64,000 nucleotides of DNA from positions 18,053,366 to 18,117,365 of the forward strand of contig CM069611.1 in the NCBI GenBank assembly GCA_035771175.1, written 5' to 3'. A program made the position numbers and the translations under genes. This document shows, piece by piece, positions 12,272-23,263 of this stretch (position 1 is the first letter of the stretch; the number at the start of each line of letters is the position of its first letter). Source of the DNA: Paratinospora sagittata. Its lineage: Eukaryota > Streptophyta > Magnoliopsida > Ranunculales > Menispermaceae. The notes under the pieces are model-generated. The model saw only the letters and a program-made list of their open reading frames with translations, had not been told where the DNA came from and did not search any database.

Positions 12272-12522
12272 GTTATTACTAGAAAACAATTCAGGGTATT
12301 TCTAGTTCCCATGTTGCTTCCTCTACTCCGTGGTGATCCCAGAGCACCTTCAGAAGTGGTATATTACGTCGCCTTAGTTCTTAAGTTTTTCTATCCACAA
12401 TCTTTATCGCTCTCTCCTGATACCTATTTCCTTCCTCAACCCGAACATCGACTAGAGGGATGATATGCGAAGGATCAGGGCGATACTTTCGAAGCATGAA
12501 TACGTGAAAAACGTCATGAACC
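12272..12522 (-). pseudogene. B4 integrase end and chromodomain fragment
   Basis: Minus-strand reading gives FMLRKYRPDPSHIIPLV, the usual end of the integrase C-terminal domain. A chromodomain-like stretch follows, with IPLLKVLWDHHGVEEATWE. Chromodomains of this retroelement class are thought to direct integration to particular chromatin. One stop replaces Gln before it. The fragment starts abruptly at 12522. Confidence 0.7.
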
Positions 12523-13730
12523 TTTAGTTTTCTACTGGAAACATATCAATTTTATTAAAAATATAGGACATTCCTAAAATTATTCTATTCATATCGACAC
12601 ATGCAAAATCAGTCATGCTATCATTCTACTACCTTCAACAGGCTTTTTACTAAGGTTTTCAACGTTCACGGAGGTCACGAAAGTAAATTTTACTCACAAA
12701 AATCATATATTTAGTTACTAAAAATATCAAATTATATCCAAAAATCACAATCTTGGTATCGAAACGTCCGAAATTCAGTTCTCTACGATTCTATGGTCTC
12801 AAATCGGAGTTTCACTATATTCCAATTCCATTTTATCCACTGAAAATAATCACAGTATTGTTCATAGTGCTGTTCATTAGAAACATGTATAATATTACTA
12901 AAATTGTCAAACGGTCTCCAAAAATCATGAAATTAGTATCGATGGACTCACAACAGTCCATTCTACCATTCTATAGACTTAAACTGGAGTTCCATTGGGT
13001 TTTAATATGATTCAAAAGATTTCCAATATCAAATCTAACTTTCAAGAACTATAAAAATTCCAAATGAATAAGTAAATGGAATCTAACCACATATTCGAGC
13101 TTCTACAATCTAAGAAGTATTTTTCAACCTTTCGAGCAAATTTTCACATAAGTCGAGTCAAAATCCCAATTTCGAAAACACCGTAAAATGGCTCATATAG
13201 CAAAAATTACTCTGAGAGAATCGTTTTATCTAGCTTAAATATTGATTTAACGAAGAAATAGAGTGAAAATTACTTACCGGAGGTTCCTATTTGGAGCAAA
13301 TCCGGCGTTTCTCTTCTTTCCCCTCTTTTTCTCTCTTCCGTTCTTCCATTCTTCGTTTCTTCCTTTCTTTCTTTTTTTTTTTTTTTTTTTTTCCTTCTTC
13401 CTTCACTAGCACATCGGAGAGAAAGATTAAAATGAGAGAGATATTTTTTTTTCATGCTCCTCATGCAACTTAACAAAGCAACTTCCCCATCCTAATTTAA
13501 CTCATTCAACTATTCATTTACTTTAACAACTCCTCAAGTCATTAAATTACTTCATTATCAAGTTCATTTATATAATATTTTATAATCTAGTGATATTATT
13601 GCATTTAATAATACATTTCACTTAATTCACGTATGCTTATACACACATATACTTAACTCCTATGTATGTATATACATACGTATACGTATCAGTCAACATA
13701 GGTGTATAATTAAAACTACGGGGTGTTACA

Positions 13731-13746
13731 ATCTCCCCAACTTAAG
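13731..13746 (-). other. A1 polypurine tract
   Basis: On the minus strand the sequence CTTAAGTTGGGGAGAT abuts the LTR start TGTAACACC. This sets the element's orientation. Confidence 0.75.
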
Positions 13747-13940
13747 GAATTTCATCCTCGAAATTTAAGATCATGGAATATTCCTCAAGTGATACTCAAT
13801 TCTAGAAAACTACTCTCGCATTTTATATTTCCGCTCCCGTGTTACTCCTCTTGATACGTGGTGTAATACCTTAGGATTTCACGAAAAAAAAATATGTGCG
13901 TATCGTTCGGGGAACCTGCCCGGACGTACATAAGGCCTTT

Positions 13941-14422
13941 TTGTCACGCTTGGGTTGCACACAGTGCCCCCTACCCAGGGTGATGAGTACCCCAATCTCC
14001 AAGGCGTACTCCAGCCATTATGGACCCATAATATTGTCCCATCTGGGTTACACACAGTGCCCCCTACCCAGATCATTTGTCCCCTCTATTCACTCATGAA
14101 TAGTGCAGGGCCTCCCCGGGATCGAACTCGAGACCTCCCTTAAGGAGTCTGATTTCGCATTCTTAGTAGCCGCTGAACCATTAGCTTAGTGATTACTCAG
14201 AATGCGAGATCAGACTCCTTAAGGGTGGTCTCGAGTTCGATCCCGGGGGAGGCCCTGTACTATTCATGAGTGAATAGTAGGGACAAATGATCTGGGTAGG
14301 GGGCACTGTGTGCAACCCAGATGAGACAATATTATAGGTCCGTAATGGCTGGAGTGCGCCCTGGAGATTGGGGTACTCACCACCCTGGGTAGGGGGCACT
14401 GTGTGCAACCCAGGCGTGACAA
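13941..14422. mobile_element. Foldback insertion with tRNA-like centre (SINE dimer or MITE)
   Basis: Two arms of about 230 bp are near-perfect inverted copies, starting TTGTCACGC and ending GCGTGACAA. Each arm has, from the centre outward, an A-box-like motif (TGGTTCAGCGG on one side, TTAGCTTAGTGATTA on the other) and a B-box-like GAGTTCGATCCC about 35-40 bases on. Two copies of a 28-bp motif then follow whose ends CTGGGT/ACCCAG pair. This looks like two tRNA-derived SINE heads joined head to head, or a MITE that captured them. ACCTGCCCG occurs on both sides (13914-13922, 14423-14431), but on the left it lies 18 bases away. The host LTR has repeats of similar sequence, so a target-site duplication is not proven. 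Confidence 0.8.
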
Positions 14423-14430
14423 ACCTGCCC

Positions 14431-14460
14431 GAACGTTCGGGCGCCAATTCCCTATATAAA
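14431..14460 (+). promoter_or_regulatory. B6 LTR core promoter: palindrome and TATA box
   Basis: GAACGTTC at 14431-14438 and TATATAAA at 14453-14460 are 14 bp apart. A transcript would start about 30 bp further on. The foldback lies immediately upstream of the palindrome, so it separates the promoter from the rest of the upstream LTR. Confidence 0.6.
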
Positions 14461-15699
14461 CCAAACCCCCCTCCTCATTTTCTCACACCAAATCACCTTC
14501 TCTTGTGATTTTTCCTCCTCCTTTTCGCTCATTCTGAGTTCTTGTCTGTTTGAGACTCTCTGTTCGAGACTCTCGGTGCGGTACAACGAAGTTCTGTCCG
14601 GAGGAAAGTGCCAGATCTGAAAGAAGAAGTTCTTATCTGAAGGTGGGGAACGAAACATAAGTTTGCTTGTCTTATAACTTTTATTAAAGTTTACATTCAT
14701 TTATTATTATGTCTACCATTCATTTACACAACATTATTGCGTATAATGTTAATACGGTCATACTTATGCCTGCATATTTGGAGTTCATGTACTACACTGT
14801 TGTAATGCCGGATTAGTGGTCAATCTGGCTCAACTAGACTCGGTCTTGTCATCAGTAACTTTAAATAGTGACGGGGGGCAGCGAGCTGCTCTAGGCGATT
14901 GGTATTTAAGCAGACTTCGTGTCTCACCTCACAACTGGAGACTGATATGGTTGGTCTTATTGAAAGCTATCAGCTTATACAAGTAATACTAAATGTCCTA
15001 ACCTTGCACATCGTGATACCGACCCTGATAAGGATAACCGGACGTTGCCAAATTCGGTCTAAATGTTAAGTAAAGACCGGACCAGTTCATGCATTGGCAT
15101 CATACATATCACCACCTAGGGACGTATGTGGTTTATGATTCATAGAATAGTTAGGAGCGATGCTCGCTATTCATCATATTTCTCTGGAGAGGGACGTACA
15201 ATGAGAACCCGTCTATTCCCGGGGAGGGACATCTGTACGTGAACTCAGGCGATGTATAATCATTAAACCATTTCGAGACGGTGTCATGCATACATACATA
15301 TCGATTGATTATGATGCTCTCATGTGTATATAAGGTATTTGATTATGAAGTATGCTTTATTAATTAATATACTCACGAACTATTTTACCCACTGAGCTCG
15401 TTAAGCTCACTCCATTATTATCCAATTTTTCACAGGAAATTAGGGTGGACTGGGTGCAGGTTTTTGGGGCCCATATTTTTGTACCCTTTGTATTATTCAT
15501 TGGGGATTTTTGGGAGGATGTTCCCATAATCATTTCATGTACAAAAATATTCTGAATTAAATGAAATTAAATTTGTACTATTTTATATTTTCGCTGCATA
15601 CTCTGATATTACCATTGTGATAATTCCAAATGCGCGCCCCGTCCGTGAGTGTACCGCCGGTTTAGGCGCGTCCGGGCGGGGTGTGACACATGGTATCCT

Positions 15700-18300
15700 T
15701 CCCAACTTACAGTTGAGTTATAACCATAACATATATGGAATCCGAATGATATTTTCTCAACATCAATATATAGAAAATATTATGGACACCTGTCAACTGT
15801 GACAGTAGAGCAAATCAGTAAGCCAATGGACCTATCCTTTCAAGGATCTCTAATGGTCTAACAAATCGCGGTGTGAGCTTTCCTTTCATCCCAAATCTCA
15901 TTTGACTTTTCTGTGGTAAGACCCTTAACAAAACTAGGCCAACCACAATACATTTCAAGGCCTATATATCACCCTGTGTTTAATAATATCCTCTGGCACA
16001 AATAACAATAACTCCATACTTTCAAATCAACAAGTTGGAGATCTATAAGGCTTACTATAAAACCTTTAGAGTGTCATCATTATGTTATTATAATAGCTAT
16101 TTATACGCACAAGTTTATACAAATAAAATATTCCTTCCAACTTCTACCAAAATTCAAGTATACCAGACCCGAGCATGCTCGTAAGCATCAAAGTCACTTT
16201 TTCAGTCTGTCAACCAGTCTGAGAATAAAATATCACACTGAGAAGGAGATGAGTACCAAATCGAGTTTGCATCATATATCAGATCTCGACAAAATCTTTG
16301 GATCTTAATCCGACATGACAAATATCTGAGTGCCCGCATAAAATCTCCCTATCTCGCATATATAGAATATGTTCAGTCTATCAAAAGAATTCTGGTGTTC
16401 ATTGGAAGAATACGCAGACTTATCAGTCTACTAATGGTTATTCAAATGGTATCATTTCTACCCATAACCCATAAGATACCATTTGAATCCCATCTTCATT
16501 TAACACAATCTATATTACCAATTCCATAATCTTTCATACTGATATAATACTCGTCTCATCATAAATCTTACTCTCTGAATATGAGCATCAATCAGCTGAA
16601 CATGCATCCGAGCACAAATATCAACACATGGAGTAATAGAAAGTATACTCATAACTGTAACTCTCACTCACAAACAATTTCTATTTGTAGCTAACTAATA
16701 GTTATTACTCCAATTTTAGCTTGTTTCCTGCTCAATGTCTCAACAACATATTGGCCTTTCCTAAGATAATAATTCGATATAAAATCAAATCCTTCGGGAA
16801 TTCTTGCCACATTTATTACCTCATATTCAATTTCTTTTCGCTCAAATAATTACTTCAGACTCTTAAAATCTGAAGATAGTGTGACCTTTTTATTATAGAG
16901 GCAATGCTCTCATCATTTCAAAATAACTACCAACTAATTTTTATTCACTCTCAAGATAGTTATTCTCGTGCACTACCAAATATCTGAAAGCACAAGTAAT
17001 TAACCTATCCTTTTGTATCAATGCACAACCCAGATCTGGACGTGATATTCATCAATCACAATTACTTCCAGGTTCTAAAAATAGTAATACAATTTAATAC
17101 ATTGAGAGCTTCCCCATGCACAACGGCCCACAAATTATATAACATTCATCTGGTTTCGATTCGTGAGTGGAACAGTTAGCTTCAAGGATCTTTCCACGCA
17201 CTTTCTATAGCATACAACTAATACCAGAGAACTTCTGATTTCCATCATTGAAATCAATTTTAACAGTTCTATGATCACTTTGACCTTCCCAGCATCCTTA
17301 AAGATACTATTTAAACTAGTCACGTGATCCAAAAAATCTCATCTCAATTATATTCAAAACTCATATTCACCAAGCTTGGCACTCAATCGGTGCTCTCTTA
17401 GTGACTACAAGATAATCCCGAGGTGCTATTCACGCTTCTCTCATTTCTTGAGACAATTGCATATATCATCATCGAAGACTATGCAATGACCAAGATACGG
17501 TTCTTATACCCACTGCATCAATCTTACAAACATGATTGACACATTAATCAAGGTTACCAAAATTTCATAATATCGATATCTTGTCTTAAAACAGTCTGTA
17601 TTACATCCTTTTCTCGAATTCTTAACTGATGGTGCCTAGATCTGAAAATGATCTCAAAGATAATTTGGCTCCATTTAGTTAATCAAATTCAACTATCTAT
17701 CCATAGTAGAGGATATTTATTCTTTACTATCACTCTATTCATTTTATAGTAATTCATAATTAAACATATTTCACTATACCTTCTTTCCATATTATCACAA
17801 ATGCTCTCCAAGGTGGCATATCAAAGATAATAAATTTTTTGCTCATTAACACATTTACCTACACCTTAAATTCTCACAATTCCTCAGGCAGTCTTTATGT
17901 GAAAGAATGAAGATAAATATTATATTGGCATCAGTCTTATATGTTATCAATCTCCTGTCCAGGTGGCAATTTCAATAATTCATCCGAGAATACATCAACA
18001 TAGCTGCTCACCACAGACATTTCAGTCAACTGTATGCCTTATTACGTTACTCTAACTGACTTTACACTAGCCATATTCTTCATTTCCTCATTACTAACTA
18101 CCTAATAGTAAGTAGAAGATCTTGAGAGTATAAATTCCTCGGTATTCAGAATGAGAATTTTTCCACTTATTCAGAATATTACTTCTTTTCGGAAAGACGC
18201 TCCACCTGGCATGAGAGGTGGCCAACTAATCATACCCAACAAAGCATCCAATTCCAAAAATTTTCATATTCTAAAGTCCATAATTACTTGATGACCCTCA
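15700..18300 (-). pseudogene. A1 protease to integrase, heavily decayed
   Basis: No long frame survives, but minus-strand reading recovers the Ty3/gypsy order. About 18215-18290 holds the end of protease (compare ILGMDWL). 17935-18020 has YVDVFSDELLKLPPGQEI, the protease-RT linker. 17690-17800 has KNKYPLLWID and 17360-17690 more RT, with a ruined YxDD. About 16740-16800 holds the RNase H/integrase border (LSRKQAK). 16050-16480 holds the integrase core, including YMREIGRFYAG and SKPYRSPTC. 15735-15890 has RFGMKGKLTPRF with IFYILMLRKYHSD, the integrase C-terminal domain. About 650 bp between protease and the primer site is too short for a full gag. Stops and small indels are everywhere. Confidence 0.75.
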
Positions 18301-18945
18301 TATTTATTACACATAATATTTGCTGACCATATCAAGGTAGATTCTTTCTCCTGTAGGCGTACTCACAATCAATGATATACTATTATAACAGAAAATAACA
18401 TAATCTATCTACCATATCACCAGAGATAAAGGACCAGGTAGATCCAACAATACATTAGAATATACACAATAACAAAATGTTGATCATACATGTTATCAAC
18501 GTCTTACTAATCTTTGGTATTCCATTTACTTTAGTTTATTCTCTAAAATCTGGTGGAGTCACATTGGTAAAAATTACTAGGGCATTCCATATCGACTAAC
18601 TGGATACTAACACATCCCGTGTCTTTTTTTCTTTTGGTTTAATCAGATTGATAATAGACAATCATAGGTCGAGATACAATTTACTCAGTCTGTGACTCCT
18701 GCTCAGGCACTGAAAACCACTTCCAGTTCTTTTTCTTTCAGCCTTTTGATCCTTTCTTGATCAACAATTTTCATTTTTAACCTTGACTGATCCTTCCCAA
18801 ATTTGGAATTCACCATCGCAGGTGATTCTCAGTCAAGATAATATATTGGATTAGGCTCAACATAATATTACTACCCATATGTATACCCATACAAATAATC
18901 ATAATATCATAAAGCTTTTATCTTTTTAAGGATTTTAAACCTAAC

Positions 18946-18957
18946 GATCTGATACCA
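18946..18957 (-). other. A1 primer-binding site (tRNA-Met)
   Basis: The minus strand reads TGGTATCAGATC, four bases from the LTR end at 18962. It matches the tRNA-Met site at 11 of 12 positions. Confidence 0.8.
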
Positions 18958-20945
18958 ATATTGTCACGATGCCCCTGGCATAGGCTGATGTCATGACCGG
19001 CACAGTGTACTATACACTGTACATACCCTATATACAGTATATAGTATCTCCCCATAAAATGGACCTCTCACAACTTGATATGCCACAAATCAAATCATAT
19101 ATACTCATCCACAATATCCATTCATGTCATTCATTCCACAATAAATAATCCTCCCAATATCATAAGCACTTCATAACCCAAAATCTCAAAACAAAATCCT
19201 TGTTCCCTTACAACCCAACTATGTGGTAATATATATATGTGGGATGTGATATATATATGCATATGAAAATAAAGAAAATATAATCCATTTCCTCCGCATA
19301 TGCATACATCAACAAATTAGGAATCTAAATCACGTATCTACTCTCGTGCTTTTTCTTTTCCCTTTGATTTTGTACCTGAAATATTGAAGGAAATAGAATG
19401 AGCAAACAACAACTCAGTGTATATATATCTTGATATAACAATCATATGCATTTAGGAAAACATGACATTTAAAATTATTTAAAACAATTATTAAACACAT
19501 GCATCATTCAACGAATATATCATACATGTCAACAACATAAATTTCATGATTTTTTTCAAGAAAACAATGCATCATTTTCAACGAAATTCATCATCTCCCT
19601 CCTTCTAGTAATGGAGCGGGTATGAACTCCTTATTATGCATCTATAAGGAGCCTACGCTCGGACCTCCCATTACCCAATTCACAATCATTTCAAGGATTC
19701 TAAAATCCTTGTTAGGACAGTCCTACTGACAATAAGGTTACGCATAACACTCATTCGGGACTAATTCCTAACAAAATGATATTACGTGCGATCAGCCTTC
19801 GCACGTCTCGCATACTCCAATGCCAAAATCATTTGTGAATGATCAATAAAATACAATGCATTTACATACATAGCATGCTTACATTTAAACATTTTATATA
19901 AATACAATGTCATACAAGAACCAAAATCAAGAAAGACACTCACAGTGATTAAATGTTATTTCTATGTCAATGAACCCAGTAATATTCAACACAAGGGATC
20001 ACCATCACCATCACCAAACTCATTACACCATCAACCTTTCCAGCATCAATATTCCCTCAAGGTTATTCACCAGCACACTCAATTTTTCAATACCTATGCA
20101 AATATGAAATTCAAGCCACACGTAATCATTATAAACTACTAAACACCATTCATTCAAATACATTTCCATGAATTTAAATTTCAACTCAATTTAGGACTCA
20201 TAAGCAAATGAAAATGCTATTATACCGTTTCTGTGGTCAATCTAGATATTTCCACAAGAAGAAACAGTAAATATAGATTTCCAATTCATATTTCCACTAG
20301 TTCTTAATTTTAGTTTTCTACTGAAAACATATATCAATTTTATTAAAAATATAGGACATTACTAAAATTATTCTATTTACATCGACACGTGTAAAATCAG
20401 TCATGCTATCATTCTACTACCTTCAACAAGTCTTTTACTAAGGTTTTAGACATTCGCAAAGGTCACGAAAGTAAATTTTACTCACAAAAATCATATATTT
20501 AGTTACTAAAAATATCAAATCATATCCAAAAATTACAATCTTGGTATCGAAATGTCCAGAATTCAGTTCTCTACGATTCTATGGTCTCAAACCGGAGTTT
20601 CACTGGATTCCAATTCCATTTTATTCACTGAAAATAATCACAGTACTGTTCATGGTATTGTTCCTTGGAAACATGTATAATTTTACTAAAATTGTCGAAC
20701 GGTCTCCAAAAATCATAAAATTAGTATCAATGGACTCACAACAGTCCATTCTACCATTCTATAGCCTTAAATTGGAGTTCAATCAGGTTTTAATATGATT
20801 CAAAAGGTTTTCAATATCAAATCTAACTTCAACAGCTATAAAAATTTGAAATGAACAAATAAATGAAATCTAACCACATATTCGGGGCTTCTACAATCTA
20901 AGAAGTCTTTTTCAACCTTTCAAGCAAATTTTCATTCAAGTCGGG

Positions 20946-22431
20946 TGTCACACCCCGCCCAGACGTGCCTAAACCGGCAGTACACTCTCGGACGGGGCGC
21001 GCATTTGGAACAATTACAATGGTAACAACAGAGTGCGCAGCGGAAATACAGTACACAGTACAAATCTGATTTCATTTAATTCAGAATACTTTTGTACATA
21101 AAATGGTCAAGGGAACATACTCCCAAAATCCCCAATAAATCATACAAATGGTACAAAATGTGGGCACCATAACCTGCACCCAGCCCACCCTAATTTCCTG
21201 TGAAAGATTGGATAATAATGGAGTGAGCTTAACACGCTCAATGGGTAAATAGTGCATGAGTATAACAGTTAATAAAGCATACTTCAATATCAAATATCTT
21301 AAATACACATGTGAGCATCATAATCAATCAATATGTATGTATGCATGACATCGTCTCGTAATGGTTTGATGAACGTACATCGCCTGAATTCACGTACAGG
21401 AATGATGCTCTGGATTCACGTACTGATGTCCCTCCCAGGGTGTAGCTGAGTTCTCATGTACGTCCTTCTCCAGAAAAATGTAATGAATAGCAAGCAATCT
21501 TCCTAACTATTCTATGAGTCATAAACCATATACGTCCCTAGGTGCTGATATGTATGACGCCAATGCATGAACTGGTATAGTCTACTGGTCTAGTATTTTC
21601 TTGACATTTAGACTGACTTTGGCAACGTCTGGTGATCCTTATCAGGGTCGGTATCACGACGTGCAAGATTAGGACATTCAATATTATTGTATAAGCTGAT
21701 AGCTTTCAATAAGACCAACTAGATCAGTCCCCAGTTGAGAGGTGAGACACAAGGTCTGCTTAAATACCAATCGCCTAGAGCAGCCCGCTGCCTAACTATT
21801 TAAAGTTACTGAGGACAAGACCGAGTCTAGTTGAGTCAGATTGACCACAAATCCAGCATTATAACAGTGCAATACATGAATTCCAAATATACAGGCATAA
21901 GAGCGGCAAGATAAACAGTATATGACATAATGCAGTGTAAATGAATAGTAGACATAATAATAATTGAATGTAAACTTTAATAAAAGTTATGAAACACGCA
22001 AACCTATGTTTCGTTCCCCACCTTCAGATAAAACTTCTTCTTTCAGATCTGGCGCTTTCCTCCGGACAGAACTTCGTTGCACCGCTTTCAGATCTGGGGC
22101 TTTCCTCCGGACAGAACTTTGTTGCACAGCACCGAGAGTCTCGGACAGAGAGTCTCAAAAACTTAGAATGCGTGGAAAGGAGAAGAAATTCACAAGAGAA
22201 GGTGATTTGGTGTGAGGAATGAGAAATGATGAGGTTTCTTATATAGAGATTTTTGCACATGAACGTTCGGGCATGCGCCTGAACGTTCTGGCATGCCTTG
22301 CGCCTGAACGTTCTGGCATGCGCCTGAACGTTCTGTCATGCGCCTGAACGTTCTGTCATGCGCCTGAACGTTCGGGCATGCATTGCGCCTGACATATAGT
22401 ATTTTTTTTTTGTGAAATACAGGGTATTACA
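20946..22431 (-). mobile_element. Solo LTR of family B (B5) inside A1 right LTR
   Basis: A 1486-bp unit runs from TGTCACACC to GGTATTACA, with a perfect 5-bp target-site duplication TCGGG (20941-20945, 22432-22436). It is a solo LTR with no internal sequence. Its minus-strand promoter end has a TATA box at 22239-22245 and an amplified GAACGTTC array directly upstream. Confidence 0.93.
22256..22395 (-). repeat. GAACGTTC array at 20-bp spacing next to LTR TATA
   Basis: GAACGTTC, an 8-bp perfect palindrome, occurs at 22261, 22281, 22306, 22326, 22346 and 22366: five intervals, four of 20 bp and one of 25. The unit around it is GCGCCTGAACGTTCTGGCAT with small changes. The first octamer is 15 bp from the TATA box (22239-22245), the same distance as in two other copies that have only one or two octamers. 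Confidence 0.85.
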
Positions 22432-22992
22432 TCGGGTCAAAATCCCAATTTCGAAAACACTGTAGAACGGCTCCCATAGAAAATATTACTCCGAGAGAAT
22501 CATTCTATCTAGCTTAAATATTGATTTCACGAAGATATAGAGTGAAAATTACTTACCGGAAGTTCTGATTTGGCGCAAATCCGGCATTTCTCTTCTTTCC
22601 CCTCTTTTTCTCTCTTCTGTTATTCCATTCTTCCTTTCTTCCTTTCTTTCTTACTCTTTTTTTTTTCCTTCTTCCTTCACTAGCACGTTGGAGAGAGAGA
22701 TTTTTTTTTTCATGCTCCTCATGCAACTTAACAAAGCAACTTCCCCATCTTAATTTAATTCATTCAACTATTCATTTACTTTAACAACTCCTCATTCATT
22801 AAATTACTTCATTATCAAGTTCATTTATATAATATTTTATAATATAGTGATATTATTGCATTTAATAATACAATTCACTTAATTCTTGTATGCTTATACA
22901 CGCATACATTTAACTCCTACGAACATATATGCATACGTATACATATCGGTCAACATAGGTGTATAATTAAAACTACGGGGTGTTACAATAAT

Positions 22993-23053
22993 GCATTCGC
23001 GCCCCGCCTGTGAGTGTTCCGCCGGTTTAGGTGCGTCCGGGCGGGGTATAACA
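22993..23053 (+). repeat. B1 5' LTR, right end after A1
   Basis: The sequence continues from 9773 as GCATTCGCGCCCCGCC and ends ATAACA (other copies GTGACA). The second ATAAT copy is at 22988-22992. Confidence 0.88.
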
Positions 23054-23058
23054 TTTAA

Positions 23059-23070
23059 TGGTATCACAGC
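23059..23070 (+). other. B1 primer-binding site (tRNA-Met)
   Basis: TGGTATCACAGC lies five bases after the LTR end. It differs from TGGTATCAGAGC by one base and equals the B2 site (TGGTATCATAGC on the minus strand at 51398-51409) apart from one base. Confidence 0.8.
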
Positions 23071-23228
23071 GAAAGGTTCACGGCCCGCCCAAGTCCACCA
23101 ATTTGGAGAAGAAAATTTATATTAGATATATATATATATCTTTAGAACTATATATATGAATTATATATAGTTAAGATTTATATTAAATATATATATTGAG
23201 ATAACTATATTATTTTTATATAGTTTAG

Positions 23229-23263
<35 letters not shown>

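Larger units (their letters stand above)
10260..12522 (-). mobile_element. Family B fragment B4: 3' LTR plus adjoining internal 0.9 kb
   Basis: A full-length family B LTR (10260-11627, 1368 bp) is followed by the purine tract, the downstream extra ORF and the chromodomain end. On the minus strand this is the last 2.3 kb of an element. The left border TGTCACACC is a true LTR end. The right border falls inside the integrase/chromodomain, so the remainder was deleted together with part of A1's LTR. The right join to A1 LTR has only 'TTTAG'-type microhomology. Confidence 0.82.
9774..13730 (-). repeat. A1 3' LTR (left), disrupted by a family B fragment
   Basis: The LTR ends at the purine tract at 13731. 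Compared with the right LTR, about 935 bases (19378-20313) are missing and are replaced by the family B fragment 10260-12522. This means insertion was followed by deletion. The first bases are TATCACCACG where other copies have TGTCAC. A pyrimidine run at about 13310-13395 and AT microsatellites at about 9963-9980 and 10085-10146 are part of the LTR. An 85-codon plus-strand frame at 12753 is discussed under rejected items. Confidence 0.85.
13862..15688 (+). mobile_element. Solo LTR of family B (B6) inside A1
   Basis: It starts TGTAATACC and ends GTGTGACA. Flanks are CGTGG (13857-13861) and CATGG (15689-15693), a 5-bp target-site duplication with one transition. Length is 1827 bp, of which about 480 bp is the foldback insertion. 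It carries one copy of the GTACGT module (about 15186-15245), not the two seen in B1, B2 and B4. A TATA box at 14453 follows the palindrome at 14431. No coding content. Confidence 0.88.
9774..22987 (-). mobile_element. Gypsy family A element A1, inserted in B1 5' LTR
   Basis: Two LTRs (9774-13730 and 18962-22987) flank an internal region that reads on the minus strand. A tRNA-Met primer site touches the right LTR and a purine tract touches the left LTR. A perfect 5-bp target-site duplication ATAAT (9769-9773, 22988-22992) sits in B1's LTR. Its own sequence is about 8.5-9 kb; the rest is family B material. It is a chromovirus-type Ty3/gypsy by its protease to integrase remnants, heavily mutated. 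Confidence 0.9.
18962..22987 (-). repeat. A1 5' LTR (right), carrying a family B solo LTR
   Basis: It starts TGTCACGATG and ends GTGTTACA. Without the insert (20946-22431 plus a 5-bp duplication) it is about 2.54 kb, the same size as the solo at 1890-4401. It contains the inverted repeat ACAGTGTA-CTA-TACACTGT near its left end. No coding content; an 85-codon frame at 20541 is antisense to the element. Confidence 0.88.

Noticed and set aside
12753..13010. An 85-codon plus-strand frame in family A LTRs, repeated at 20541-20798 and partly at 3594-3785
   Set aside because: It is antisense to the element and lies wholly in LTR sequence. Its likeness between copies is explained by LTR homology, and it is broken in the copy at 1890-4401.
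13270..13476. Lys/Glu-rich frame at the pyrimidine run in the A1 left LTR, and its Phe-rich partner on the other strand
   Set aside because: Low-complexity translation of a CT/T-rich microsatellite; not present as a frame in the other family A LTRs.
14190..14235. A tRNA gene suggested by A-box and B-box motifs in the foldback
   Set aside because: No cloverleaf can be completed: there is no acceptor stem or anticodon arm. The motif is duplicated as an inverted copy, as expected for a SINE-type repeat.
13914..14431. ACCTGCCCG on both sides of the foldback as a 9-bp target-site duplication (MULE-like)
   Set aside because: The left copy is 18 bases from the arm, and family B LTRs have related TGCCCGAACGTTC repeats at this place, so the match may be array periodicity.
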